This document shows positions 33,224 through 43,071 of a stretch of 64,000 bases of DNA, in pieces. The position numbers and the translations under genes were made by a program. Source of the stretch: Fusicatenibacter saccharivorans. GTDB taxonomy: Bacteria; Bacillota; Clostridia; Lachnospirales; Lachnospiraceae. Numbering within the stretch: position 1 is the first letter of the stretch; each line of letters starts with the position of its first letter. The DNA is taken from the NCBI RefSeq assembly GCF_027667425.1, contig NZ_JAQEGR010000015.1:1-64000 (forward strand). Reading direction: 5' to 3'. The notes under the pieces are model-generated. The model saw nothing but the letters and a program-made list of their open reading frames with translations. It had not been told where the DNA came from and searched no databases.

Positions 33224-34573
33224 TTATCCTCTCACATCTGGAGTTTTCCCGGAGAGCCGCCTCTGATAAAAAAAGTAGGTAATCATAAGCATAACTCCAG
33301 CTCCGACCCATGCGGAAATTTCTGCGAATGCCACTCCGCGGAACGCAAGGCGCGGTTCTAAAAGCAGCACAACCATGACGCGCATGGCAACCTCCACAAT
33401 CCCGGACACCATCGGCAGAACTGTTTTTCCCATTCCCTGGCAGGCGTTTCGGAAGACAAACAGCCCGCCAAGGGCGAACAGGGCAACTCCGGTAACCGGC
33501 AGAAAGATACAGGTATAGGAAATGACTGTCGCATCATTCAGCATCAGGGATGCCAGAAACTTCGGGCAGAAAATTTCCAGTGCTGCAAAAGGAAGATTGA
33601 CAAGGACAGAAAGCACGACACCTGCCCTGACTCCCTGTTTGATCCGGTCGTATTTTCCGGCTCCATAATTTTGTCCTGTAAAAGTCAGAAGTGCAAGTCC
33701 AAGTGTTATACCCGGCTGCTCGAACAGACCGCACACCTTCATACATGCAGCATAAGCCGCGACATAAGCCGTTCCCATCTGATTGACAAAAACCTGAAGG
33801 ACCATACCGCCCACCGCAGTTACAGAATTCATCACAGCTACCGGCAGGCCTTTTCCAACGAGTGCGCCAAGAAGTACACCATCTGCCCTCCAGTCTGTTT
33901 TCCGCGGAAGCAGTTCTGCGGCGCGCCGGATATATACCAGACAGTAAAGGGCAGAAACCACCTGCGCCAGAACCGTTGCAAGCGCCGCTCCAAACACGCC
34001 CATGCCAAACGGAAATACAAATAGAAGATCCAGCACAATATTGACCACCGACGAAACGATCATAGAAGCCAGCGGCACTTTACTGTTTCCGACGGACCGG
34101 AGCAGCGTCATGGCAAAGTTATTAAAAATGGTAACGGTACTGCCCGCCAGAATGGTTCCAAAATAAACCAGAGTGTCTGTCATCATATCCTCCGGTGTCT
34201 GGAGAAAGACAAACAGACGGCGCATCCAAAACAGACTGCCCACCGTAATTACAATTCCAATGGCAAGGCAGATATAAACCGACATCGCAATTTCTTTCCG
34301 CAGTTTTTCGATATCATTCGCTCCAAAGGAGTGGGAAATACAGATCCCAAGTCCTCCGGTAAGCCCCATGGCAAAGCCGAGAATCAAAAAATGTACCGAA
34401 CTGGTATTTCCAACCGCTGCCAGGGCCACATCTCCGATCCCCTTTCCAACGACCATGGAATCCACAAAGCTGTAAAGCTGCTGAAAAAGATTTCCGATCA
34501 GAATCGGCAGGAAAAACTGAAAAATCAGCTTCATGCTGTTGCCCTGCGTCATATCATTTGTTGTTTTTTGCAT
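33224..34573 (-). CDS. MATE-family multidrug efflux transporter
   Basis: 449 aa with twelve membrane helices. Typical MATE segments are LIFQFFLPILIGNLFQQLYS, DSMVVGKGIGDVALAAVG and the second-half GMGKTVLPMVSGIVEVAMRV. It expels cationic compounds using a sodium or proton gradient; substrate not predictable. The initiator ATG is near an AAAGG site. Confidence 0.92.
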   Translation of the reverse strand: MQKTTNDMTQGNSMKLIFQFFLPILIGNLFQQLYSFVDSMVVGKGIGDVALAAVGNTSSVHFLILGFAMGLTGGLGICISHSFGANDIEKLRKEIAMSVYICLAIGIVITVGSLFWMRRLFVFLQTPEDMMTDTLVYFGTILAGSTVTIFNNFAMTLLRSVGNSKVPLASMIVSSVVNIVLDLLFVFPFGMGVFGAALATVLAQVVSALYCLVYIRRAAELLPRKTDWRADGVLLGALVGKGLPVAVMNSVTAVGGMVLQVFVNQMGTAYVAAYAACMKVCGLFEQPGITLGLALLTFTGQNYGAGKYDRIKQGVRAGVVLSVLVNLPFAALEIFCPKFLASLMLNDATVISYTCIFLPVTGVALFALGGLFVFRNACQGMGKTVLPMVSGIVEVAMRVMVVLLLEPRLAFRGVAFAEISAWVGAGVMLMITYFFYQRRLSGKTPDVRG

Positions 34574-34706
34574 GATGATAATCTTGTAACCTTTCCTTTC
34601 TTCATTCCTTCTTGCAAATCATATAAAATCACTATATACTAAAAGAAGTTTGTTTCCATCCACAGTCAGTATGGAACATCCACTACGAACGAAAAGTGAG
34701 ACATCT

Positions 34707-35588
34707 ATGAATAACTTATATGAATATATCGACCCCATCGCCTCTCCTTATGAGGCTTTTCTTTTTGACAGCACGCGGGACTCCCTTCCGATTCCTGCTC
34801 ACTGGCACTATTATGTAGAACTTCTCTACGTTCTGAAAGGAGAAATTGAGGTTTCCCTTGATAATGTGACATCCATCGGAACGGAAGGATCCGTGATCCT
34901 TTTTCCGCCCAAATGCGTTCATTCCATCGCGCTTGCAAAAGGGTCTGTTCCGGTGCAGTATGATGTGATTAAATTTGACCCCAATCTTCTGCCCACCTGC
35001 AAGACGGATGAGCTGGATCTGCGTTCGATTCTGCACGGCCTCCACACGTTCCGCTGCCCCTGTATTTTTTCTCCGGAGCAGGTACGGAAAATGGACCTTT
35101 TTCCTCTTTTTTCGGATATTCTTAAGGAATACCGGGATAAAGAGCTTGGCTATTCCATGATTCTTACAGCGGATCTTCGGAAAATCATCAGCCGTTTTGT
35201 ACGGAATTGGCAGAAAAGCGGGACTTCTTTTCCGTCTCCCGGCGTGCATCCTTCCTACGAAATCAGTTTTGACCTGATTTCCGAATACATTGATTCCCAT
35301 TATTTTGAAGAACTGACCGTAGAGAAACTTGCCGCCATGTGCAACATGTCGCACTCCACATTTTCCATGAATTTTTACCGCCGCTACAATATGACCTGCA
35401 AAGAATATATTACGGCAACCAGAATCAATGCGGCAGAAAACATGCTGCTTTTTTCCAGTCACGATGTTTCTTTTATTGCCAGAGAAGTCGGCTATCCGGA
35501 CTGCAGCTATTTCATCCGGTGTTATAAAAAAATAAAAGGAATCACACCGAAACAGGCCAGAAAAATGCAGGCAGAAAAAAATAAATAA
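34707..35588 (+). CDS. AraC-family transcriptional regulator
   Basis: 293 aa. The N-terminal cupin-like sensor domain (HWHYYVELLYVLKGEIEVSL, LFPPKCVHSI) is followed by a C-terminal double HTH (LTVEKLAAMCNMSHSTFSMNFYRRYNMTCKEYI, then DVSFIAREVGYPDCSYFIRCYKKIKG). It probably senses a sugar and may control the adjacent convergent beta-mannosidase. ATG 34707 has only a weak ribosome site; a longer frame from 34650 is possible. Confidence 0.88.
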   Translation: MNNLYEYIDPIASPYEAFLFDSTRDSLPIPAHWHYYVELLYVLKGEIEVSLDNVTSIGTEGSVILFPPKCVHSIALAKGSVPVQYDVIKFDPNLLPTCKTDELDLRSILHGLHTFRCPCIFSPEQVRKMDLFPLFSDILKEYRDKELGYSMILTADLRKIISRFVRNWQKSGTSFPSPGVHPSYEISFDLISEYIDSHYFEELTVEKLAAMCNMSHSTFSMNFYRRYNMTCKEYITATRINAAENMLLFSSHDVSFIAREVGYPDCSYFIRCYKKIKGITPKQARKMQAEKNK

Positions 35589-35601
35589 CGTTATTTTGCA
35601 G

Positions 35602-35636
35602 AAAAGGGCACGCATTCATTTTGCGTGCCCTTTTTC
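35602..35636. terminator. Bidirectional terminator between AraC and GH2 genes
   Basis: AAAAGGGCACGCA pairs with TGCGTGCCCTTTTT around a six-base loop; strong in both directions. Confidence 0.9.
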
Positions 35637-35642
35637 CATGCC

Positions 35643-38372
35643 TTATCGTTCTGCTGTCTCGTATACGCTTCGTACGCGGTATGCGCCCGATACGCCGGTT
35701 CCCTTGGCGGTAAAGTCTGCGGTCGGCAGAATACGGAAGGTCTTTGTTCCTGCTTCCATATCAACGAAGTTATCGTCCAGGCGAAGCACACCGTTTTCGG
35801 TCTCTACGCTGACAGATTTTGCGAAGTTCTCTGCCGTTACAGTTACGGTATCGCCGTCTACCGATACAGAAAGTTTCGGATCTGCGAAATGGTAATGCTT
35901 CGGTGCACAGAACAGCGTCGATCCGGAAGATACGACGTTTCCATCGACAACCAGCTCATACGTCAGATGAACTTCCAGCGGATCCTGACCGTTGAAATCA
36001 AGATGCGGCATCCACTGTCCGCCGTAGGCCGGTGCGTTGACCTCGAAGGTTCCCTCTTTGACTACGGAAGAATCCGGACGGCGCAGAGACCATTTTACGG
36101 TTCCAACAATCGGCTCACCCGTCTCATTCGCAACGTGAAGGTCTGCACTGACATCGATTGGATGCGGCAGGGTGTTGACAAACGGTTTCTGATCGATCTC
36201 TCCATGCTCCTCACAGGAAAGCAGAATCGGTGCGAACATCTTCTTCTCTGCGTACTGCAGGGCTTTCCAGTTTCCGTAGTAATCGACGCTTGCCCAGGAT
36301 GCTACCGGCCAGATATCGTTCAGCTGCCATACAACAGCACCCATGCAGGTACCACGGAAGCGGCGGAAATGCTCTACGCCGTAACGGATGGCATCTGCCT
36401 GAAGAAGCTGTGAGCAGTAAAGAAGCTCATCGAAATTCTTCGGATACAGATAGGTCTGTGAGATATAGTTCAGGATCTTTCCGTTGGCAGCCGTATTTCT
36501 CTGGTGCATTTCCATGACGCGTGAGAAGATGTTGCGGTCGCCGTCTTCCGTAAACCGTTTTACAGTCTGCAGGGACGGGAAGGACTGGAATCCGAACTCG
36601 GACAGGAAACGGTAATGGTGGGAACGATAAGCGGTAAACGGCTCGCTTCCGTGCCATACGCCCCAGTAATGGGTATCGCCGACATTTTCCGCATTGCTGT
36701 TTTCGTAATTTCCACCTGAAGACGGGGATGACGGCCAGTAGAATTTCTCCGGATCCTCTTCTTTGACGATTTTCGGAATGATGTACTCATACAGATGGAT
36801 ATAATCGTAATACTGTTTCTTGGATTTCGGCCATGCCAGCATTTCATACTGTGTCTCCATCTCATTGTTTCCGCACCACAGAGCAATGCTTGCATGAGAA
36901 CGAAGTCTGCGTACATTCTGACGGATTTCTGTGGAGATATTCTCCTCAAAATGATCTGACAGCTCATAGGAAGCGCAGGCAAACATGAAGTCATGCCAGA
37001 TCAGAAGTCCTCTCTCATCGCAGACATCATAGAAGAAGTCATCGAGGAAGTATCCGCCGCCCCATATACGCAGGGAATTGAAGTTTGCTTCCTGTGCAGA
37101 TTTTAACAGCAGATCGGTACGTTCTCTCGTCTGGCGGGTTAAAATATTATCCTCCGGAATGTAATCCGCGCCCATCGCGAAAATCTGCAGTCCGTTGATT
37201 TCATATGCAAAGTTGCGGCCTTTTACCGTCTTTGCTGCTTTATCGGTGATAATTACTTTCTTCTCACCGTTTGTCATAACCATGTTGTCGCCGTCGTCGT
37301 AATCTGGTGCCTGTCCGGTCATGTGCTCATCATAAACTTCATCTTCCATCGGATCGGTATTGACCGTGATGGTGCGAAGACCCATTTTTTTCTCCCAGGT
37401 ATCCAGGGTATCCTCTGCAACAAGCGCTACCTTTACCTGATACAGTGCCTGTGCGCCGTAACCGTTCGGCCACCACAGCTCCGGATTTTCTACGGTAAGA
37501 GAAGCCTGTACATGGTTGCTGCGAAGCTCACACGTAAGACCAGTCAGATTCTTTGCCGGTGCTGAATGGGTCAGCGGATCGATGCTGCCGCTTTCTGCGG
37601 TCAGAACGGTTTTTCCATCCGGAGAAGTAACCGTCATGACAATTTTTACATTTCCGTTGGTAACTCCCGGCATCCACTCGATCTCAGCATCTGCCGTCAG
37701 GCGAACAGAATCAACAACGTTTCCGTGAACCGTTTTTCCGGTTACGTGATGCTCCTGGCCTACAAATACCTGCGCCAGACGGGCTGTTTTTACTGCGAGA
37801 ACGGAAGCTTCACGGAACAGTCCTGCATCTGGAAGACGCGGGCCCCAGTCCCAGCCGTACATGCACGCTGCTTTACGGATATGCGGGAATCCCGGCATTG
37901 CATCGGAGGATCCGCCAACCGGGCATTTTGTATCTTCTTCCGCAATGAATTTGGTCGGGGAATGCAGAATCACTTTTACCTGATATACGGTATCGGCTGC
38001 ATCACCTGCAACAAGATCGGTAATATCGTACTCCCAGACACGGTTCATGTTGTCTGCGGAGCCGATTTTCTCTCCGTTCAAATAAACATCCGCGATCGTA
38101 TCAATTCCGTCGAAATGTAAAAACAGGCGGTCCGCTTTTCTGTCTTCCTCTCCGATCACGATTTCTGTCTCGTATGCGAAATCGTTCTCCATCAGTTTCA
38201 GTGCGTCGAGTTCATTGTCACGATAAAACGGATCCGGGATCAGACCTTTTTCCAGAAGTGTGCCGTAAACGGTAGACGGAACCTTTGTCTCAATTGGAGT
38301 CTCCGGAATATCGTAAACATTTTTTCCAAGGACCGTTAAGGTCCAGTTGTCTTTCAGACATATTGTATGCAT
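35643..38372 (-). CDS. Beta-mannosidase-like glycoside hydrolase, family 2
   Basis: 909 aa. An N-terminal jelly-roll (FLHFDGIDTIADVYLNGEKIG) is followed by immunoglobulin-like domains and a TIM barrel with acid/base Glu in WCGNNEME (near residue 502) and nucleophile Glu in LSEFGFQS (near 592). C-terminal beta domains follow. There is no signal peptide, so it acts inside the cell on imported mannosides. Length and motifs fit GH2 beta-mannosidases. The start follows AGGGGGA. It converges with the AraC regulator gene; an operator-like palindrome lies upstream. Confidence 0.9.
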   Translation of the reverse strand: MHTICLKDNWTLTVLGKNVYDIPETPIETKVPSTVYGTLLEKGLIPDPFYRDNELDALKLMENDFAYETEIVIGEEDRKADRLFLHFDGIDTIADVYLNGEKIGSADNMNRVWEYDITDLVAGDAADTVYQVKVILHSPTKFIAEEDTKCPVGGSSDAMPGFPHIRKAACMYGWDWGPRLPDAGLFREASVLAVKTARLAQVFVGQEHHVTGKTVHGNVVDSVRLTADAEIEWMPGVTNGNVKIVMTVTSPDGKTVLTAESGSIDPLTHSAPAKNLTGLTCELRSNHVQASLTVENPELWWPNGYGAQALYQVKVALVAEDTLDTWEKKMGLRTITVNTDPMEDEVYDEHMTGQAPDYDDGDNMVMTNGEKKVIITDKAAKTVKGRNFAYEINGLQIFAMGADYIPEDNILTRQTRERTDLLLKSAQEANFNSLRIWGGGYFLDDFFYDVCDERGLLIWHDFMFACASYELSDHFEENISTEIRQNVRRLRSHASIALWCGNNEMETQYEMLAWPKSKKQYYDYIHLYEYIIPKIVKEEDPEKFYWPSSPSSGGNYENSNAENVGDTHYWGVWHGSEPFTAYRSHHYRFLSEFGFQSFPSLQTVKRFTEDGDRNIFSRVMEMHQRNTAANGKILNYISQTYLYPKNFDELLYCSQLLQADAIRYGVEHFRRFRGTCMGAVVWQLNDIWPVASWASVDYYGNWKALQYAEKKMFAPILLSCEEHGEIDQKPFVNTLPHPIDVSADLHVANETGEPIVGTVKWSLRRPDSSVVKEGTFEVNAPAYGGQWMPHLDFNGQDPLEVHLTYELVVDGNVVSSGSTLFCAPKHYHFADPKLSVSVDGDTVTVTAENFAKSVSVETENGVLRLDDNFVDMEAGTKTFRILPTADFTAKGTGVSGAYRVRSVYETAER

Positions 38373-38454
38373 TACAGTATGTCCCCCTTTCTTACATAGT
38401 TTCTGCTTCTTCGCGTAGTTTCACCACGCTTTTTCCTTCTTCCTATCTTACTTC

Positions 38455-38478
38455 TTTTGTACAGAAAATGGTACAAAA
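38455..38478. promoter_or_regulatory. Operator-like inverted repeat upstream of GH2 gene
   Basis: Perfect 8-base arms, TTTTGTAC and GTACAAAA, with an 8-base centre. A minus-strand -10 (TAAGAT at 38445-38450) lies beside it without a good -35, so GH2 transcription probably needs or is blocked by a protein bound here. Confidence 0.55.
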
Positions 38479-38566
38479 AAGCTCTTGAAAAATAGGAAAA
38501 ATCTCCAAATGCACAAAAATTTTCGCAAAAACAGGAAAACAGTGAGACAAATTCTCAATCATCACT

Positions 38567-38594
38567 TTGACAGATTTGGAAAATGTGATAGAAT
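38567..38594 (+). promoter_or_regulatory. Promoter of M24 aminopeptidase gene
   Basis: TTGACA (38567-38572), 16-bp spacer, TAGAAT (38589-38594), about 67 bases before the start codon. Confidence 0.7.
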
Positions 38595-38661
38595 AAAAAC
38601 GTTGGCATCCCATTTAAAAATGTCGACATTATTTTTCGAAAAGAAAGATGAGGAAAAAACT

Positions 38662-40449
38662 ATGATACCAGAAAGATTAGCTGCTCTCCGCGAAAAAATG
38701 AGAGCATACGGCGTGGACGCTTATCTGGTTCCGACCGCCGATTATCATGAATCCGAATATGTAGGAACTTACTTTAAAGCAAGAACGTATATTACCGGTT
38801 TTACCGGTTCTGCCGGAACTGCTGTGATTACGCAGGACGAAGCGTGCCTCTGGACCGATGGCCGCTACTTCGTACAGGCAGCCAAAGAACTTGCCGGAAC
38901 CGGCGTTACCTTAATGAAAATGGGCCAGGAAGGCGTTCCGACGGTAGAGGAATACCTGGCGGCAAATACAAAAGAGGGCATGACCATTGGTTTTGACGGC
39001 CGCGTTGTCAATGAAATGCTCGGCGAAGCACTGGAGAAAACACTTCCGGAGCGTTTTCTTTCCTATCGAAGCGACCTGATCGGTGAGATCTGGTCGGACC
39101 GCCCGGCACTTTCCGCAGAACCCGTGTGGATCCTTGATGCAAAATATACCGGTGAATCCGCTGCGGAGCGTCTTGCAAAAGTACGCGAAAAGATGAAAGA
39201 GAACGGTGCCGAAGTGCATATTCTGACTGCACTGGATGATATCGCCTGGATGCTGAATATCCGTGGAAACGATATTCCATGCAACCCGGTTGTTCTCTCC
39301 TATCTCGTACTGACAGAAACCGAGAGTCATCTGTTCATTCAGGAAGAAACCTTAAATGAGAAAGTAAAACAGTATCTTGCTGATCTTGGCATTTCCCTTC
39401 ATCCATACGATGCTGTTTATGATTTTGTTTCCGGCATCACAGGAAAAACCATTCTTCTGGAAAAAGCCAAAGTCAACTACACGATCTGCCAGAGTGTCAT
39501 GGGCAGCAATACGATTGTCAATGTCATGAACCCGGCTTCTTCTTTAAAAGCAGTCAAAACACCGGTTGAGATGGAAAACATCCGAAAAGCCCACATCAAA
39601 GACGGCGTTGCCGTTACCCGTTTCGTATACTGGTTAAAGAAGAATATCGGTAAGATCCCAATGGATGAGGTTTCCGTTGCTGAAAAACTGGAATCCTTCC
39701 GGAAGGAGCAGGAAGGCTTTATTGAGCCAAGTTTCGGAACGATTTCCGCTTACGGCCCGAATGCTGCTATGTGCCATTATCAGGCAACGAAAGACAATTT
39801 CTCTGTTCTGCAGCCAAAAGGCATGTACCTAGTGGACTCCGGCGGACAGTATTATGAGGGAACGACCGATATTACCAGAACAATCGTAGTTGGACCGCTG
39901 ACCGAGGAAGAAAAAGAACATTTCACCATCACTGCGATGGGAACCCTTCGTCTTGGAAATGCAAAATTCCTCCACGGCTGCATCGGTATCAACCTTGATT
40001 ACCTTGCAAGACAGGCATTCTGGGAGAGAGGTCTTGACTTCAATCACGGAACCGGCCACGGTGTCGGTTATCTTTTAAATGTACATGAGCGTCCAAACGG
40101 TTTCCGCTGGAAAATGGTTCCGGAGCGGATGGAAAACGCCGTTCTTGAGGAGGGCATGCTTACTTCCGATGAACCGGGTATCTATATCGAAGGAAGCCAC
40201 GGCATCCGTACTGAGAACCTGATGCTCTGCCGCAAAGCAGAAAAGAACATGTACGGCCAGTTCATGTGCTTTGAGTTCGTTACCATGGTTCCGATCGATC
40301 TTGACGGTATTGACACACAGTATATGACCGAAAAAGATGTGGAACTGCTGAACAACTACCACAAAGAAGTATATGAAAAGATTTCTCCTTATCTAGAAGG
40401 AGACGAAAAAGAGTGGCTGAAAGAAGCCACCCGCCCGATTTCCAAATAA
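38662..40449 (+). CDS. Xaa-Pro aminopeptidase, M24B family
   Basis: 595 aa. Two creatinase-like N-terminal domains (VDAYLVPTADYHESEYVG, FTGSAGTAVIT) precede a C-terminal pita-bread metallopeptidase domain. Metal ligands are visible in LVDSGGQYYEGTTDITRT, GTGHGVGYLLNVHE and TSDEPGIYIEG, plus a late Glu in MCFEFVTMVPID. It removes N-terminal residues before proline. I chose ATG 38662 because the promoter at 38567-38594 lies between it and earlier in-frame starts; GAGG is upstream. Confidence 0.93.
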   Translation: MIPERLAALREKMRAYGVDAYLVPTADYHESEYVGTYFKARTYITGFTGSAGTAVITQDEACLWTDGRYFVQAAKELAGTGVTLMKMGQEGVPTVEEYLAANTKEGMTIGFDGRVVNEMLGEALEKTLPERFLSYRSDLIGEIWSDRPALSAEPVWILDAKYTGESAAERLAKVREKMKENGAEVHILTALDDIAWMLNIRGNDIPCNPVVLSYLVLTETESHLFIQEETLNEKVKQYLADLGISLHPYDAVYDFVSGITGKTILLEKAKVNYTICQSVMGSNTIVNVMNPASSLKAVKTPVEMENIRKAHIKDGVAVTRFVYWLKKNIGKIPMDEVSVAEKLESFRKEQEGFIEPSFGTISAYGPNAAMCHYQATKDNFSVLQPKGMYLVDSGGQYYEGTTDITRTIVVGPLTEEEKEHFTITAMGTLRLGNAKFLHGCIGINLDYLARQAFWERGLDFNHGTGHGVGYLLNVHERPNGFRWKMVPERMENAVLEEGMLTSDEPGIYIEGSHGIRTENLMLCRKAEKNMYGQFMCFEFVTMVPIDLDGIDTQYMTEKDVELLNNYHKEVYEKISPYLEGDEKEWLKEATRPISK

Positions 40450-40454
40450 GATGC

Positions 40455-40498
40455 AAAAACGCTGTTCTGTGTTTTGATGATACAGAACAGCGTTTTTT
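40455..40498. terminator. Bidirectional terminator between M24 and GlnQ-type genes
   Basis: AAAACGCTGTTCTGT pairs with ACAGAACAGCGTTTT around an 11-base loop, with A and T runs. Confidence 0.9.
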
Positions 40499-40499
40499 A

Positions 40500-41243
40500 T
40501 TATAATACTTTCGATAAAAACTCTTTGAGCCGGGGATGCTGCGGATTTGCGAAGAACTCCTGCGGCGTATTCTCCTCCTGAATATTTCCCTCGTTGATAA
40601 AGATCACGCGGGTTGCCACTTCTCTTGCAAAACCCATTTCATGTGTTACGACAACCATCGTCATGCCTGATTCAGCAAGTTCCTTCATAATTTCAAGAAC
40701 CTCCCCTACCATTTCCGGGTCGAGTGCGGAGGTCGGCTCGTCAAACAGCATGACATCCGGGTTCATCGCAAGGGCGCGTGCAATGGCGATTCGCTGTTTC
40801 TGACCGCCGGAAAGGCTTCCCGGGTAAGCATCTGCTTTATCCGGCAGTCCAACGCGGTTTAAGAGCTCCAACGCTTTTTTCGCTGCTTCTTCCGGTGTCA
40901 TCAGCTTTAATGTCACCGGGGCGAGCATGATATTTTCCTTGACGGTTTTATGCGGAAACAGGTTGAACTGCTGAAATACCATTCCAATTCTCTGTCGTAC
41001 ATGGTCAATATCGGTTTCCGGCGCCGTGATGTCAACGCCCTCGAAATAAATTTTTCCGCCGGTTGGAATTTCCAGACGGTTTAAGGAACGCAGAAAGGTC
41101 GATTTTCCGGAACCGGAAGGACCGATGACAGCGACAACCTCTCCCTGATGGATCTCTGTACTGATCCCGTCCAGAACCTTATTATCCTCGAAGCTCTTCT
41201 GCAGATTTTCAACTTTGATTAATACTTTTTCATTAGTGGTCAC
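40500..41243 (-). CDS. Polar amino acid ABC transporter ATP-binding protein (GlnQ type)
   Basis: 247 aa. Walker A GPSGSGKST, Q-loop FQQFNLFPHKTV, signature LSGGQKQR, Walker B VMLFDEPTSALDPE and H-loop VVTHEMGFA, all as in GlnQ/HisP. It energises uptake through the permease encoded just upstream; the genes overlap by 11 bases. Its stop is inside the shared terminator region. Confidence 0.94.
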   Translation of the reverse strand: MTTNEKVLIKVENLQKSFEDNKVLDGISTEIHQGEVVAVIGPSGSGKSTFLRSLNRLEIPTGGKIYFEGVDITAPETDIDHVRQRIGMVFQQFNLFPHKTVKENIMLAPVTLKLMTPEEAAKKALELLNRVGLPDKADAYPGSLSGGQKQRIAIARALAMNPDVMLFDEPTSALDPEMVGEVLEIMKELAESGMTMVVVTHEMGFAREVATRVIFINEGNIQEENTPQEFFANPQHPRLKEFLSKVL

Positions 41244-41922
41244 TCTTACGCAGTCTCCTTTCCAGTTTTCCCATGAAATAGGTCAGAATCATAACAAGAA
41301 TCAGATAAAAAATCGCTGCGGAAAGAAGCGGAACCAGTGCATCGTACGTACGGCTCTGTACCAGGGTCGCTGCCTTTGTAATATCAATGGTTCCGATATA
41401 GCCGATGATGGCAGTCTCTTTTAACAGCACGATCATCTCATTAATCAGCGCCGGAAGAACATTTTTAAACGCCTGCGGAATGATGATGAGACGCATGGTC
41501 TGTGCAGAATTTAAGCCAAGGCTTCGTCCTGCTTCCGTCTGTCCTTTGTCCACAGACATAATTCCGGAACGGAAAATCTCAGCAACGTATGCACCGGAAT
41601 TGATACCAAATGCGATTCCGCCGATCACGATATTGTTCAGGTTTACGGTTGCAAAAATAACCGAATAGAAAAACAGGATCTGAATCATGGACGGCGTTCC
41701 GCGGATGATCGTCAGATAGACGCGCGCAACGATGTTCAGAAGTTTTAATTTACCGGTCTGCTCGTGTGTCGAGCGGATCAGTGCGATAAGAAGTCCGAGC
41801 ACAACACCGATGCACAGCGCAAGCACCGTGACAAGCAGTGTCGTCTTCAGACCGGTCAGCCACCATTCTGTAGCACCATTGTCTACAAAGTAGCGGTTGA
41901 ACTGATGATGTAAATTTTCCAT
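41233..41922 (-). CDS. Polar amino acid ABC transporter permease
   Basis: 229 aa with about five membrane helices. The EAA loop (EAGRSLGLNSAQTMRLIIIPQAFKNVLPAL) binds the ATPase. It starts at ATG 41922, eleven bases after AAAGGAG; the ATG at 41931 would be too close. Operon order: binding protein, permease, ATPase. Confidence 0.93.
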   Translation of the reverse strand: MENLHHQFNRYFVDNGATEWWLTGLKTTLLVTVLALCIGVVLGLLIALIRSTHEQTGKLKLLNIVARVYLTIIRGTPSMIQILFFYSVIFATVNLNNIVIGGIAFGINSGAYVAEIFRSGIMSVDKGQTEAGRSLGLNSAQTMRLIIIPQAFKNVLPALINEMIVLLKETAIIGYIGTIDITKAATLVQSRTYDALVPLLSAAIFYLILVMILTYFMGKLERRLRKSDH

Positions 41923-41991
41923 ATGACACATCTCTCCTTTGTGTTTTTAACTGCGGGATCTGCAACCGGCAGTTTCCTTACAGCGCAATCG

Positions 41992-42042
41992 AAAAACGAA
42001 CGGCCGCGCCTTTTGTCTGGCGGACAGCCGCTCGTTTCTATC
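41992..42042 (-). other. Intercistronic hairpin between binding protein and permease genes
   Basis: AAACGAGCGGCTGTCCGCC pairs imperfectly with GGCGCGGCCGTTCGTTT. Such hairpins often stabilise the upstream binding-protein mRNA and reduce read-through, so more binding protein than permease is made. Confidence 0.5.
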
Positions 42043-42098
42043 CCCTGATTCCAGATTGCCCCGTACTTCGTACTCTCGCAGTCCTTATCACTATGTTA

Positions 42099-42905
42099 TT
42101 ACTTTCTGACGATGACAACCTGTGTTGCATCTGCATAAGTATCCGTGAAATCAACGCTTTCTTCCCGTTCTGGAGTAACGGTCATTCCGGCTGCGCCGAA
42201 GTCTGCTTTTCCACTGTTGACAGATGCAAGGATGGTTTCAAATGACATATCCTCGATTTTCAGCTCATAACCAAGCTTGTCGCAGATTGCCTTGGAAATG
42301 TCGGCATCGATACCAACGATATCATTTCCCTCTTTGTACTCCCACGGCTCGAACTCAGCGTTGGTTGCCATGGTAAGCGTTCCGTTGGAACGGTCCACGT
42401 CTGCCGGGGACTCATACGGATGCTGGCCGACTTCATCACCAATGTAGTTGCTCATGATCTCATCAAGAGTTCCGTCCTCTTTCAGCTCTGCCAATGCAGT
42501 GTTGAACTCGTCTCTTAACTCATTTCCTTTTTTGAAGCACATCGCGTACTCTTCGGTATCAAAAATGCCTTCTACAATTTTCAGATCATCGTTTGCTGCA
42601 ACGAATTTTTCTGCCGGCAGGGAATCGATGACAACACAGTCAATCTTTCCGTTTTTCAGTGCCTGAATAGCATCGGCGCCTTTGTTGTAACGCTGCATCT
42701 GGGAATCTGCATTAACGGCATCGCTCGCCTGAGAATCACCTGTTGTTCCGGTCTGTACACCAATCTTCAGATCTGCCAGATCCTCTACGGATGTTACTTC
42801 TACTTTCTTTGCGGTAGATGCAGAACTTCCGCAGCCTGCCATCGAAACAGCAAACAAAACGGACATTGCAAGTGCTGTTGCTTTTTTTGCAAAATTCATT
42901 TTCAT
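42099..42905 (-). CDS. Polar amino acid ABC transporter binding lipoprotein
   Basis: 268 aa. A lipoprotein signal peptide with lipobox SMAGC (Cys 25) precedes an SBP family 3 domain (DLKIGVQTGTTGDSQASD, FEPWEYKEGNDIVGIDADISKAI, KADFGAAGMTVTPEREESVDFTDTYA). It binds a polar amino acid outside the membrane and feeds the permease. Substrate uncertain. GGAG six bases before the ATG. Confidence 0.92.
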   Translation of the reverse strand: MKMNFAKKATALAMSVLFAVSMAGCGSSASTAKKVEVTSVEDLADLKIGVQTGTTGDSQASDAVNADSQMQRYNKGADAIQALKNGKIDCVVIDSLPAEKFVAANDDLKIVEGIFDTEEYAMCFKKGNELRDEFNTALAELKEDGTLDEIMSNYIGDEVGQHPYESPADVDRSNGTLTMATNAEFEPWEYKEGNDIVGIDADISKAICDKLGYELKIEDMSFETILASVNSGKADFGAAGMTVTPEREESVDFTDTYADATQVVIVRK

Positions 42906-42954
42906 AATAATCTCCTTCTCTCCTCATGTAATGTATATTTATTCACTTTCCCTT

Positions 42955-42982
42955 ATTATAACAGCATCTTTCTGAAATGCAA
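42955..42982 (-). promoter_or_regulatory. Promoter of the amino acid ABC operon
   Basis: On the minus strand: TTGCAT (42977-42982), 16-bp spacer, TATAAT (42955-42960). Confidence 0.65.
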
Positions 42983-43011
42983 GGAAAAACGGAAAAAAAG
43001 CAACAGAAATA

Positions 43012-43056
43012 CAAAAGACAGCCCGGGGGTTCTTCCATGGCTGTCTTTCCGTTTTT
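43012..43056. terminator. Bidirectional terminator
   Basis: AAAGACAGCC pairs with GGCTGTCTTT around a 15-base loop, with A and T runs outside. It separates the decayed remnants from the ABC operon. Confidence 0.8.
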
Positions 43057-43071
43057 GTATTCAGTCCGTAT

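Noticed and set aside
38485..38661. N-terminal extension of the M24 peptidase
   Set aside because: The extension covers the promoter at 38567-38594 and does not resemble the family.
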